Below are positions 44,027 to 52,995 of a stretch of DNA of 64,000 nt, piece by piece. A program made the translations under genes and the position numbers. The notes beneath the pieces were generated by a model. The model worked only from the letters and a program-made list of their open reading frames with translations. It did not search any database and was not told where the DNA came from. This DNA comes from Rhodoblastus acidophilus (GTDB lineage: Bacteria; Pseudomonadota; Alphaproteobacteria; Rhizobiales; Beijerinckiaceae): contig NZ_JAOQNX010000020.1 in the NCBI RefSeq assembly GCF_025961575.1, positions 40,318-104,317 of the forward strand, read 5' to 3'. The number at the start of each line of letters is the position of its first letter. Position 1 is the first letter of the stretch.

Positions 44027-45349
44027 ATGGAAAAGTCTTTTCGGAGCCTGCGGCTGATTTTGCCGGTGGCGCTGGTTCTGCCCCTGGCGGCGCCTGACGC
44101 GGCTTTCGCCGCCCGCAAGCACGGCCACGCCCATCATGCGGCTCCCGCCGCGCCGGCCCCCTATGTGCCGACGCCCTATGTCGCCATCGACGTCGACAGC
44201 GGCCATGTGATCGCCCAGCGCGACGCCACGCGCGCCTGGTATCCGGCTTCCGTGACAAAACTGATGACGGTCTATGTCGCCCTCCAGGCGGTGGAGAGCG
44301 GCCGGCTGACGCTCGACACGCCGCTGGTGGTGAGCGCCCGCGCGACGCGGGAGAAGCCGTCGAAAATGGGCTTTGCCCCGGGCTCGCAGGTGACGCTCGA
44401 CAATGCGCTGAAGATGCTGATGGTCAAATCGGCGAATGACATCGCCGTCACCATCGCCGAGGGCGTGTCCGGCTCGGTCGAGGCCTTCGCCACCGAAATG
44501 AACGACGCGGCGCGCTCGCTCGGCATGCAGGAATCCCATTTCGTCAATCCCAACGGGCTGCACGATCCCAATCATTACAGCTCCGCCCGCGACATGGCCG
44601 TGCTCGGTCGCGCGCTGCTGCTGCGCTTCCCCAACCAGGCCGGCCTCTTCAACATCGGCGCCTTCCGCATCGGCGAACAGGTCGTCCCCACTCATAACGG
44701 TCTGATCGGCCGCTATCCCGGCGCCGACGGCATGAAGACCGGTTTCACCTGTCCGGCGGGCTTCAATCTGGTCGCCAGCGCCTCGCGCTCCGGGCGGCGG
44801 GTGATCGTGGTCGTGTTCGGCGACGTCTCCGCCAAGGTGCGCACGGCGCATGCCGCCGACCTGCTGGACCGCGCCTTCGCCAGTTCGGCCGGCGCCGACG
44901 CCATCACCGCGCTGCCCTCCGCCGGCGGTTCGCCGCCCGACATGCGGGGACAGGCCTGCGGCCGGCGCGGCAAGGCCCAGCTCGCCGCGGAGAACGAGGA
45001 TTTCGGCGCGCCGATTGCGGGCTCCGAAGGCGGAGAGGCCGCGCCGCAAAAGAACGGCGCCGCCATCGCCGCGCTGCCGCGCCCGGCCTATCAGCCGATC
45101 GACCTTTATGTCGGTCCGCCGCCCGGCTACCAGGGCCCGGTCGCCGGCCCGCGTCCGGCGGACACGCCGATCGGCGCGATCGCCTACACGTTGCTGCCCA
45201 CGGCGGCGGCGGCTTCGGCCATTTCCGACCACGCCGCGGTCGCGCCCAAACCGCCCGCGCCCAAGGCGAAAACGGCCAAAGCCAAACCGGCCAACACCCA
45301 CGCCGGCAAGGCGAAACCCAAGACCGAAGCCAAGGCCGCCGCGCATTGA
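44027..45349 (+). CDS. dacA: D-alanyl-D-alanine carboxypeptidase (PBP5/6 type)
   Basis: The 440-residue periplasmic enzyme removes the terminal D-Ala of pentapeptide stems. Its catalytic serine is Ser75 in SVTK (75-78), with the SAN motif at KSANDIAV near 140 and KTG near 235 (DGMKTGFTC). A signal peptide precedes a His-rich stretch HGHAHH. The C-terminal third (PAYQPIDLYVGPPP, then Lys/Ala/Pro-rich tail) is not the standard PBP5 membrane-anchor domain. The ATG at 44027 is preferred to one at 43949. The COG0523 gene begins within 10 bases of the stop. Confidence 0.92.
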   Translation: MEKSFRSLRLILPVALVLPLAAPDAAFAARKHGHAHHAAPAAPAPYVPTPYVAIDVDSGHVIAQRDATRAWYPASVTKLMTVYVALQAVESGRLTLDTPLVVSARATREKPSKMGFAPGSQVTLDNALKMLMVKSANDIAVTIAEGVSGSVEAFATEMNDAARSLGMQESHFVNPNGLHDPNHYSSARDMAVLGRALLLRFPNQAGLFNIGAFRIGEQVVPTHNGLIGRYPGADGMKTGFTCPAGFNLVASASRSGRRVIVVVFGDVSAKVRTAHAADLLDRAFASSAGADAITALPSAGGSPPDMRGQACGRRGKAQLAAENEDFGAPIAGSEGGEAAPQKNGAAIAALPRPAYQPIDLYVGPPPGYQGPVAGPRPADTPIGAIAYTLLPTAAAASAISDHAAVAPKPPAPKAKTAKAKPANTHAGKAKPKTEAKAAAH

Positions 45350-45357
45350 CGGATGCA

Positions 45358-46518
45358 ATGGAGAAAAAACGCCCGGTTCCGGTTCCGCTGACCATCCTCA
45401 CCGGATTCCTGGGCTCGGGAAAAACCTCGCTGCTCAATCGCCTGCTGCGCGATCCGGGCCTGGCCAACGCCGTCGTGCTCATCAACGAGTTCGGCGAGAT
45501 CGGCCTCGACCATTTGTTCGTCGAAAAGATCGACGGCGACATGGTGATGCTGGCCTCGGGCTGCGTCTGCTGCACCGTGCGCGGCGATCTCGTCGACGCC
45601 TTGGAAAAACTGCTGCGCGACCGCGACAACGGCCGCATTCGCGCCTTCGACCGCATCATCATCGAAACCACGGGCCTCGCCGATCCCGCGCCCGTGCTGC
45701 ACACGCTGATGAGCCATCCCTATTTCCTGCTGCGGTTCCGGCTTGACGGCGTCGTCACCGTGGTCGACGCCGTCAATGGCGCGGCCACGCTGGAAAATCA
45801 CCCGGAAGCGCTGAAACAGGCGGCGATCGCGGATCGGCTGGTGTTCGCCAAAACCGATCTCCTCGACAATGAGGAGCGGCGGCGCGCCTTCGCAAAGCTT
45901 TCTCAACGTCTGCACAGGATCAATCCGACTGCGCGGGTCCTGAACACGGCGGACGACATCGGCGCCGCCGACCTGTTGGACGCCGGCCTGTATGATCCCG
46001 CCTCCAAAAGCCCGAATGTGCAGAAATGGCTGAACGCCGAGGTTTTGGGCGAAACCGCCTGCGAGGTCTGCGGCGAAGATCACCACCACGAGCATCATGG
46101 CCATCACGACCACGGCCATCACCATCACCACGCCCATGACGAGGCGATCCGCACCTTTTGCCTGACCAGCGCGGCGCCGCTCAGCCCCGACGCCTGCGGC
46201 CTGTTCCTGGAAATGCTGCGCAGCGCCCACGGGCCGAACCTGTTGCGCGTCAAAGGGTTGATTGCGCTGTCGGACGATCCCGAGCGGCCGCTGGTGATCC
46301 ATGGGGTCCAGCATGTCTTCCATCCGCCGGTGCGGCTGGACTCCTGGCCCGACGCCGACCATCGCACCCGCGCCGTGTTCATCGTCAAGGATTTGCGGCC
46401 GGATTTCGTCGAGGGGCTCTATGCCGCCTTCTCCGGTCAGGCGCGGGCCGATACGCCTGATGCGGCGGCGCTGGTCGCCAATCCGCTGTCGCCCCGCTCC
46501 GGCGGCTTGCTGGGCTGA
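45358..46518 (+). CDS. COG0523 (CobW/G3E) GTPase with histidine-rich loop
   Basis: The 386-residue P-loop GTPase has Walker A TGFLGSGKT (about residues 14-22), the CxCC metal-binding motif GCVCC near 62-66, the switch DHLFVEKIDG region and a His-rich run (HHHEHHGHHDHGHHHHHAHD, with about 14 histidines) near 240-260. Proteins of this group deliver Zn2+ or other metals to client enzymes. An in-frame TTG at 45346 overlaps the dacA stop; the ATG at 45358 is chosen. Its position directly after dacA hints at a metal link to the cell wall. The metal is inferred, not shown. Confidence 0.88.
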   Translation: MEKKRPVPVPLTILTGFLGSGKTSLLNRLLRDPGLANAVVLINEFGEIGLDHLFVEKIDGDMVMLASGCVCCTVRGDLVDALEKLLRDRDNGRIRAFDRIIIETTGLADPAPVLHTLMSHPYFLLRFRLDGVVTVVDAVNGAATLENHPEALKQAAIADRLVFAKTDLLDNEERRRAFAKLSQRLHRINPTARVLNTADDIGAADLLDAGLYDPASKSPNVQKWLNAEVLGETACEVCGEDHHHEHHGHHDHGHHHHHAHDEAIRTFCLTSAAPLSPDACGLFLEMLRSAHGPNLLRVKGLIALSDDPERPLVIHGVQHVFHPPVRLDSWPDADHRTRAVFIVKDLRPDFVEGLYAAFSGQARADTPDAAALVANPLSPRSGGLLG

Positions 46519-46612
46519 ATTGGCCCGAAGGTTGAATCGTCGGCGTCAAGTCCCTTGGGCGGACGTCGCTTCGTGTCGAAAGAACGCATGAACGCCCAGG
46601 CCTTGGCCGGAG

Positions 46613-47872
46613 TTGACGCATTTGACCGATTCGAGCTGGCCGCCTGCGCCATTCCTGAACGGGTTTTCGCCCGGCGCCGAGGATCGCCCGGCGCCGGCGC
46701 CGCTCGTGGCGCCGCTCCTGGCGCGCGCCCCCGACGAACAGGACGGCCCCTTGCTTGACTGTCTCGGCCTGGAGGGGGCGCAGGCCTGCGCCGCCGAATG
46801 GGAGGAGCTCGCGGCCCGAGCCCTGGCGCCGAACATTTTTCTCGAACCCGATTTCGCCCTGAACGCCGCCCGCCATATCGCCGGCGCGAAAAAACCCGAA
46901 TTCCTGTTCTGCTGGGAGGGCGGCGAGGCGCCGGCGCGCGGCCGGCTGCTGGGCGTCTGGCCGCTGTCGACGCCGCGCCCGGCCTTGCTGGCGCGCGGCT
47001 GGACCCATGTCTACAGCTGCTCCGGCGCCCCTTTGCTCGACCGCGTCTGCGCCCCCGTCGTGCTGGAGCGCATGCTGGCCTGGATGAATCATCGGCGTCT
47101 CGCCGCCGTCCGAACCCGGCTGCTGCCCAAGACCCATCCCGCCTATGCCGCCCTGGAGGCGCATGCGGCGCGGGCGGGCCTGACCTTCGCCCTCGTCGAA
47201 GAGCATGACCGCGCTGCGCTCGACGCCACCCAGCTGGGCGTCAGCGCGCGCGATTTCATCTCCAGGGAAAGACGCAAGAAGCTGCGCCGCCGGGCCCAGC
47301 GGCTGCGCGACCATGGCGCGGTGGCGTTTCATGTCGCTGAGGCGGCCGAGGACCTGCGCGAACAGATCGAAGCCTTCATGCTGCTGGAGGTCAGGGGCTG
47401 GAAGGGGCGCAAGGGAACGGCGTTTTTGAGCGATCCCGGCCACGCCGCCTTTTTGCGCGCGATGAGCCGGACGCTCGGGCGCCAGGGCAAGTGCCGGGTG
47501 TTCTGGCTTTCGCTCGACGGGCGGATGATCGCGGCGAACATCATCTTGCAGGATGGCCGCGGCGGCGCCTATTTCTGGAAGACCGCCTATGACGAGGATT
47601 TTGCCTCCATGTCCCCCGGCGCCTTGCTGACCATGGACATGACCGACCGGCTGCTCGCCGACAAAAGCGTCGCCTTCGTCGATTCCTGCGCCATTCCCAA
47701 TCATCCGATGATCGACCATTTGTGGCGCGAGCGGCTGCGCGTCGCCGATGTCATGCTGGCGGTCGCGCCGGACCGTCCGCTTGCCTTCGCCGCCCTGCTG
47801 CACAGCGAAACCTTGCTGCTCACGCTGCGGGAAAAAACCAAATCCGCTCTGGCGCGGCTCGGGCTGCGCTGA
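46613..47872 (+). CDS. GNAT/CelD-like acetyltransferase
   Basis: The 419-residue protein has a BioF2/CelD-type double-GNAT fold: the ISRERRKKLRRRAQRLRDHG segment and LLEVRGWKGRKGTAFLSDPGH, then KCRVFWLSLDGRMIAANIILQ in the CoA-binding region. Members modify polysaccharides or lipids; the acceptor is unknown. The start is a TTG (46613 or 46622) near GGAG; an ATG in another frame at 46588 belongs to a short open frame that ends at 46758. The S4 gene begins immediately after the stop, so the two are coupled. Confidence 0.78.
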   Translation: MTHLTDSSWPPAPFLNGFSPGAEDRPAPAPLVAPLLARAPDEQDGPLLDCLGLEGAQACAAEWEELAARALAPNIFLEPDFALNAARHIAGAKKPEFLFCWEGGEAPARGRLLGVWPLSTPRPALLARGWTHVYSCSGAPLLDRVCAPVVLERMLAWMNHRRLAAVRTRLLPKTHPAYAALEAHAARAGLTFALVEEHDRAALDATQLGVSARDFISRERRKKLRRRAQRLRDHGAVAFHVAEAAEDLREQIEAFMLLEVRGWKGRKGTAFLSDPGHAAFLRAMSRTLGRQGKCRVFWLSLDGRMIAANIILQDGRGGAYFWKTAYDEDFASMSPGALLTMDMTDRLLADKSVAFVDSCAIPNHPMIDHLWRERLRVADVMLAVAPDRPLAFAALLHSETLLLTLREKTKSALARLGLR

Positions 47873-48151
47873 ATGACGGAGGCCCGCCAGCGACTGGACA
47901 AATGGCTGTGGTTTTCGCGCATGGCGCGCACGCGGGTCCTTGCCCAGGAGCTGATCGCGAAAGGCTATGTCCGCGTCGACGGCCGCAAGGCCGATCAGGC
48001 GGCAAAACTGGTGGGTCCAGGCAATGTGCTGACCATCGCCTTGGCGCAAAAAGTGATTGTCCTGGAAATTTTAGGATGCGCCGAGCGGCGCGGCGCCTAT
48101 CCCGAGGCGCAAAAGCTTTATCGGATGATCGAGGGCCCCGAAGGGGCGTAA
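47873..48151 (+). CDS. S4 RNA-binding domain protein (Hsp15/HslR-like)
   Basis: The 92-residue protein is an S4 domain: QRLDKWLWFSRMARTRVLAQEL, then IAKGYVRVDGRKADQAAKLVGPG, with the usual helix-strand arrangement, and a tail. It binds stalled large subunits with nascent tRNA, like HslR, or acts on rRNA. The ATG is at the base after the GNAT stop. In many alphaproteobacteria this gene lies next to fdxA and carD; here it is with the GNAT gene. Confidence 0.9.
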   Translation: MTEARQRLDKWLWFSRMARTRVLAQELIAKGYVRVDGRKADQAAKLVGPGNVLTIALAQKVIVLEILGCAERRGAYPEAQKLYRMIEGPEGA

Positions 48152-48203
48152 GCCGCCCTCGTGGTTCAGCACGAGGGCGACTGGAGCGTTGATAGAGAAA
48201 AAA

Positions 48204-48246
48204 CCCTCATGGTGAGGAGGGCGCGTCAGCGCCCGTCTCGAACCAT
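48204..48246. repeat. Diverged family A repeat
   Basis: CCTCATGGTGAGGAGGGCGC, inverted GCGCCC, and GTCTCGAACCATGG. Both arms have changed together from CATCC/GGACG to CATGG/CCATG, so the base pairing is kept. Confidence 0.6.
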
Positions 48247-48259
48247 GGCTTTCAAGCTC

Positions 48260-49918
48260 TCACCCTTCCAGCAGGCGGCGGGCGATGACCTGCGCCTGGA
48301 TTTCCGCCGCGCCCTCGAAAATGTTGAGGATGCGGGCGTCGCAGAGCACGCGCGACACCGGATATTCCAGCGCAAAACCGTTGCCGCCGTGGATTTGCAG
48401 CGCATTGTCCGCCGCCGCCCAGGCGACGCGGGCGCCCAGAAGCTTGGCCTGCCCGGCTTCCAGATCGCACCGCTTGCCCTCATCCTTTGCGCGCGCGGCG
48501 AAATAGGTGATCTGGCGGGCGATGTGCACTTCCACGGCCATCATGGCGATCTTGTCGGCGACGCGCGGGAAGTGGATCAGCGCCTTGCCGAACTGGATGC
48601 GTTCCTTGGCGTAGCGCAGGGCCAGCTCCATGGCGCATTGGGCGACGCCCACCGCGCGGGCGGCGGTCTGGATGCGGGCGCCCTCAAAGGTCTGCATGAG
48701 CTGCTTGAAACCCTGGCCCTCGACGCCGCCGAGCAGGTTTTCGGCCGGCACCTCAAACCCGTCGAAGGCGATTTCATATTCCTTCATGCCGCGATAGCCG
48801 AGCACCTCGATCTCGCCGCCCGACATGCCCTTGGCGGGGAACGGATTGGCGTCGTCGCCGCGCGGCTTTTCGGCGAGCAGCATGGACAAGCCCTTGTAGC
48901 CGGGCTCGGCGGGGTTGGTGCGGGTCAGAACCGTCATCAGGTCGGCGCGGACCGGATGGGTGATCCAGGTCTTGTTGCCATTGACGATATATTTGTCGCC
49001 TTCCTTGACCGCACGCGTCCGCAGCGAAGCCAGGTCAGAGCCGGTGTTCGGCTCGGTGAACACGGCGGTCGGCAGGATTTCGCCCGAGGCGATTTTCGGC
49101 AGATATTTTGCCTTCTGCTCGGGGGTGCCGCCGCCCAAAATCAGTTCGCCGGCGATTTCGGAGCGGGTGCCGAGCGAACCCACGCCGATATAGGCGCGCG
49201 AAAGCTCTTCGGTGACCACGCACATGGCTTCCTTGCCGAGCCCCATGCCGCCGAATTCCTCGGGGAGCGTCAGGCCGAACACGCCGAGATCGGCGAGGCC
49301 CTGGATGATCTCCAGCGGAATATATTCGTTCTTCAGATGCCACTCATGCGCATGCGGCACGACTTCGGCTTCCGCATATTTGCGGATTTCCTCGCGGATG
49401 GCTTCGAGCGTTTCGTCGAGGCCGGGCGTGCCGACCGTCGCCGAGGCTTCCGCGTGATCGACGAGATCGACGAGCCGGGCGCGATGGGCGACCGTATTGC
49501 CGGTGGCCACAAGCGTATCGATTTCGGGAATTTTCGCGGCGGCGATTTCCGCCGGCGCCAGGCCGAAATCGCTGAGGCGCACGAACTCGCCCTGGCTCAT
49601 CGGAATGCCGCCGAAAATCTGCGCCAGATATTCGCCGACGCCGATGCGGGTCAGCAAATCCTCGGTTTCGCCATAGCGGCCCTCGCCGTTGACGCGCTCG
49701 GCATAGGCGAGCATTTCGCGCACGGATTCGACATAGGTCGCGAGCCAGGCGAGGCCGTGGGCCGCATGCTGCTCCTTCTCGATCAGCGCATTCGACAGCT
49801 TGCCATTGTCCGTGACTTTGGCGCGCAGGGAGGCCGCGGCTTTTTCATACAGCGCCTCGACGGCGTGGGTCGCCTTGCGCCCAAGGGCAAAAAATTCTTC
49901 GTTGGCGGCCTGAGTCAT
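48260..49918 (-). CDS. mcd: Methylsuccinyl-CoA dehydrogenase
   Basis: The 552-residue flavoenzyme is an acyl-CoA dehydrogenase with a 150-residue N-terminal extension (LGRKATHAVEALYEKA, then EKEQHAAHGLAWLATYVES), which separates Mcd from ordinary short-chain dehydrogenases. The FAD-binding EPNTGSDLASLRTRAV and the substrate-side FEGARIQTAARAVG region are present. It oxidises methylsuccinyl-CoA to mesaconyl-CoA in the ethylmalonyl-CoA pathway. Its place near ccr and ecm supports this. The ATG follows AGGAG. The electron acceptor ETF is not in the window. Confidence 0.93.
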   Translation of the reverse strand: MTQAANEEFFALGRKATHAVEALYEKAAASLRAKVTDNGKLSNALIEKEQHAAHGLAWLATYVESVREMLAYAERVNGEGRYGETEDLLTRIGVGEYLAQIFGGIPMSQGEFVRLSDFGLAPAEIAAAKIPEIDTLVATGNTVAHRARLVDLVDHAEASATVGTPGLDETLEAIREEIRKYAEAEVVPHAHEWHLKNEYIPLEIIQGLADLGVFGLTLPEEFGGMGLGKEAMCVVTEELSRAYIGVGSLGTRSEIAGELILGGGTPEQKAKYLPKIASGEILPTAVFTEPNTGSDLASLRTRAVKEGDKYIVNGNKTWITHPVRADLMTVLTRTNPAEPGYKGLSMLLAEKPRGDDANPFPAKGMSGGEIEVLGYRGMKEYEIAFDGFEVPAENLLGGVEGQGFKQLMQTFEGARIQTAARAVGVAQCAMELALRYAKERIQFGKALIHFPRVADKIAMMAVEVHIARQITYFAARAKDEGKRCDLEAGQAKLLGARVAWAAADNALQIHGGNGFALEYPVSRVLCDARILNIFEGAAEIQAQVIARRLLEG

Positions 49919-50001
49919 TTCGGCTCCTGCTTACAGAATTTGAATTGTCGTGGTTGTAACGGCTTAAAGCGGCGTATTTCGCAGCGCAATATGACCTTTG
50001 A

Positions 50002-52035
50002 TCAAGCAAAACCCTTCTTTCGTAGCAGTGCCGCCGTGTCGGGCGCCCGGCCGCGAAAGGCGGCATAGGCGGCGTTGGGATCGCGGCGATTGCCGGCGGA
50101 ATAGACATGATCCCGCAGTCGTTTCGCGGTTTCGGGATCGAAAATGTCGCCGGCCTCCTCGAAAGCGGCGAAACCGTCGGCGTCGAGCGTTTCCGACCAC
50201 AAATAGGAATAATAGCCGGCGGCATAGCTTTCGCCGGCGAAGATATGCCCGAAATGCGGCGAGCGATGACGCATGACGATTTCGGCGGGCATGTCGATGT
50301 TCTGCAAGATCTCGGCTTCGGCCGCGCCGATCTCCGCCGGCGCGTCGGGACGCCAATGCAGTTTGAAATCGACCAGCGCCGAGGCCAGAAATTCAACCGT
50401 GCCAAACCCCTGATTGAAATGCCGCGCCGCGACGATGCGGTCGATCAAGGCCTGCGGCATGGGCGCGCCGGTCTCGAAATGCTTGGCGAATTTTTGCAGG
50501 ATTTCAGGGCGCAAGGCCCAGTGTTCATAGACCTGCGAGGGGAATTCGACGAAATCGGTCGGGGTCGAGGTCCCGCTCATCGAGGGATAGACCACGTCGG
50601 ACAGCATGCCATGCAGGGCGTGGCCGAATTCGTGGAACAGAGTGATGACTTCGGTGAGCGTCAGCAGCGACGGCCGCCCCGGCGTCGGCTTGGAAAAATT
50701 CATCACATTGACGATGACCGGCCGCTCCTCGCCGCCGAGTTTTTTCTGGCCGCGAAAGCCCGACATCCAAGCGCCCGAGCGTTTTCCCGCGCGGGCAAAA
50801 TAGTCGCCATAAAAAATGGCGACGTGGCGGCCCGACGCATCCGTCACTTCATAGGCGCGCACGTCGGGGTGATAGACGGGCAGGTCGTTGCGCGGCAGGA
50901 AGCGCAGCCCAAACAATTTGTTTGCGCAATAAAACGCCGCCTCGATCATGGATTCGAGCTGGAAATAGGTTGCGAGTTCCGCCTGATCGAGCGCGTAGCG
51001 CGACGCGCGCAGTTTTTCGGCGTAATGGCGCCAATCGTGCGCCGCGAGCGCGAAATTGCCGCCCTCCTGATCCACGAGCCCTTGGAGCGCCGCGCGCTCC
51101 TCCTCGGCGCGGCGCAGCGCCGGCGCCCACAGTTTTTCCATCAGCCCGGCGGCGGCCTCCGGCGCATGCGCCATGGTCGGCTCAAGCTTGTAATCGGCAA
51201 AAGTGTCGTAGCCGAGCAGGCGGGCCTTTTCCTGCCGCAAGGCAAGAATTTGCGCGATCAGCGGGCGGTTGTCGGTTTTGCCGTCATGCTCGCCGCGGGC
51301 AATAAAAGCCTTGAACAGCTCTTCACGAAGATCGCGCCGCGTCGACTGACTCAAAAAGGCTTCGACACTGGAGCGCTGCAAGGTCAGCGCATAGGGTTTG
51401 GCCGTGTTGCGATCTCTCGCCGTCTGCGCGGCGGCGGCCTTGATGTCGTCGGCGAGCCCGGCGAGGTCGCCTTCCTCAAGCTCGAACAAAAAGTCGGTTT
51501 CATCCGCCAAAATGTTTTGGGCGAACTGGGTTTCAAGCTCGCTCAGCGTCTCCGCGATCTGCGCATAGCGGGCGCGGGCCTCGCCTTCGAGCTTTGCCCC
51601 GGTGCGGACAAAACTTTTGTAGGTCAGCTCCAGCAGCCGCGCCTGCTCCTCGTCCAGCGCCAGTTCATCGCGCCGATCGTAAAGCGCGCTCACCCGGGCG
51701 AACAGCGCGGGGTTCAGCGAAATGGCGGTGTAATGCCGGGTGAGCTCCGGCGAAATCTCGCGTTCGAGCGCGCGCAAGTCTTCGGTCGAATCGGTGCCGG
51801 TGAGATTCCAGAACACGCTGCCGACCTGGTTGAGCTTGCGTCCCGCCAGCTCCAGCGCATCCACGGTGTTGGCGAAGGTCGGCGCCTCCGGATTGGCGGT
51901 AATCGCCGCGATTTCCGCATCGTGTTCGCGCAGGGCTTGGGAAAAAGCCTCGCGGAAATGCGCCGTGGCGATCTGCGCAAAGGGGGGCAGGGCAAAGGGC
52001 GTCGACCAGTAGTTCAGCAGCGGGTTGGCGGTCAT
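50002..52035 (-). CDS. dcp: Zinc M3 family peptidyl-dipeptidase/oligopeptidase
   Basis: The 677-residue M3 enzyme has the zinc motif HEFGH (about residues 466-470) in LFHEFGHALHGMLSD, a glutamate two helices later in SQVYEHWAL, and the substrate-tyrosine-bearing GYYSYLWSE segment. It cleaves dipeptides from peptide C-termini in the cytoplasm or acts as an oligopeptidase. It lies between mcd and the BrkB gene and has no link to the acyl-CoA pathway. The start is the ATG at 52035 with GGAGA; the frame is open up to 52170. Confidence 0.92.
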   Translation of the reverse strand: MTANPLLNYWSTPFALPPFAQIATAHFREAFSQALREHDAEIAAITANPEAPTFANTVDALELAGRKLNQVGSVFWNLTGTDSTEDLRALEREISPELTRHYTAISLNPALFARVSALYDRRDELALDEEQARLLELTYKSFVRTGAKLEGEARARYAQIAETLSELETQFAQNILADETDFLFELEEGDLAGLADDIKAAAAQTARDRNTAKPYALTLQRSSVEAFLSQSTRRDLREELFKAFIARGEHDGKTDNRPLIAQILALRQEKARLLGYDTFADYKLEPTMAHAPEAAAGLMEKLWAPALRRAEEERAALQGLVDQEGGNFALAAHDWRHYAEKLRASRYALDQAELATYFQLESMIEAAFYCANKLFGLRFLPRNDLPVYHPDVRAYEVTDASGRHVAIFYGDYFARAGKRSGAWMSGFRGQKKLGGEERPVIVNVMNFSKPTPGRPSLLTLTEVITLFHEFGHALHGMLSDVVYPSMSGTSTPTDFVEFPSQVYEHWALRPEILQKFAKHFETGAPMPQALIDRIVAARHFNQGFGTVEFLASALVDFKLHWRPDAPAEIGAAEAEILQNIDMPAEIVMRHRSPHFGHIFAGESYAAGYYSYLWSETLDADGFAAFEEAGDIFDPETAKRLRDHVYSAGNRRDPNAAYAAFRGRAPDTAALLRKKGFA

Positions 52036-52132
52036 GAAAATCTCCGTTGACCCTACAAATAGGTTTGTTGCGCCGGTCGCGCCAGTTGCATTCCGACCCG
52101 CGCCAAAGCCATGATCCCGGTCGGAGAGTTTT

Positions 52133-52987
52133 ATGCGCGACATCTGGCGTTTGCTCCTCGAGAGCCTCAAAAATTTCGATGGCGACGACGGTTACGCCAT
52201 GTCGAGCCACATCGCCTTGCAGGGCTTGACCGCGATTTTCCCGTTCCTGATTTTCGTCACCAGCCTCGCCGGCTTTTTGGGGGCGAAATTCGTCGCCTCC
52301 GACGCGGCCGGCGCCTTTTTCGAGATCTGGCCGCCCCAGGTCGCCGGGCCGATCCTTCATGAGATCGAGCGGGTGTTGAACGCGCGCCACGGCGGCCTGC
52401 TGACGCTCAGCGCCGCGCTCGCCGTCTATTTCTCCTCCAGCGGGGTGGAGGCGCTGCGGACCGGCCTGAACCGCGCCTATGGCCTGAAGGAAACCCGGCC
52501 CTGGTGGCTGCTGCGGCTGGAATCCGTCGGCTATGTCATCATCGGCGCGCTGGCCCTGCTGGCGCTGACGCTGCTTCTGGTGCTGGGGCCGGTGATCTGG
52601 GCGGGCGCGCTCAAATTCGCGCCGGGACTGGAGCCGCTCACCCATCTGGTGGCGCTGGCGCGCTATGGCGTCGCCACCATCATTCTGGTGACCGCGCTCC
52701 TCGTGGCGCATCGCGTGCTGCCCAACGCCCACATTCCGCTGCGCGATTGCGCGCCGGGCATCATTCTCACCTTGGCGGCCTGGATGATTTTCGCGACGGC
52801 CTTCAGCGCCTATCTCCAGCGCTTCGCCTTGAACTATGTCGCCACCTATGCCGGCTTGGCCTCGGTGATGATCGCCATCGTGTTCCTCTACGCGCTCGGC
52901 GCGATCTTCATCTATGGCGCGGAGCTGAACGAGGCTTTGCGCGCCCGCAAAAGCGTAAAAGGGCGGGACCAAAGCCCCGCCCCTTGA
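52133..52987 (+). CDS. YihY/BrkB family membrane protein
   Basis: The 284-residue inner-membrane protein has six hydrophobic segments and the YihY landmarks ALQGLTAIFPFLIFVTSLAGF (residues 28-48), VYFSSSGVEALRTGLNRAY near 100-118, and AIVFLYALGAIFIYGAELNEAL near the end. The family has no agreed transport substrate; it was once called ribonuclease BN in error. The ATG has GGAGAG upstream. It is divergent from the M3 gene, 97 bases apart, and convergent with ccr with an 8-base gap. Confidence 0.92.
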   Translation: MRDIWRLLLESLKNFDGDDGYAMSSHIALQGLTAIFPFLIFVTSLAGFLGAKFVASDAAGAFFEIWPPQVAGPILHEIERVLNARHGGLLTLSAALAVYFSSSGVEALRTGLNRAYGLKETRPWWLLRLESVGYVIIGALALLALTLLLVLGPVIWAGALKFAPGLEPLTHLVALARYGVATIILVTALLVAHRVLPNAHIPLRDCAPGIILTLAAWMIFATAFSAYLQRFALNYVATYAGLASVMIAIVFLYALGAIFIYGAELNEALRARKSVKGRDQSPAP

Positions 52988-52995
52988 GCAAGAAA

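Noticed and set aside
46555..46758. Alternative N-terminal frame before the GNAT gene (VDAFDRFELAACAIPERVFARRR)
   Set aside because: It ends at 46758 and would need a frameshift to join the GNAT body; the GNAT frame itself starts at a TTG with a usable site. Not strong enough to call a frameshift.
50107..52050. Plus-strand open frame opposite the M3 peptidase
   Set aside because: The M3 zinc motif and full length lie on the minus strand; this frame is its shadow.
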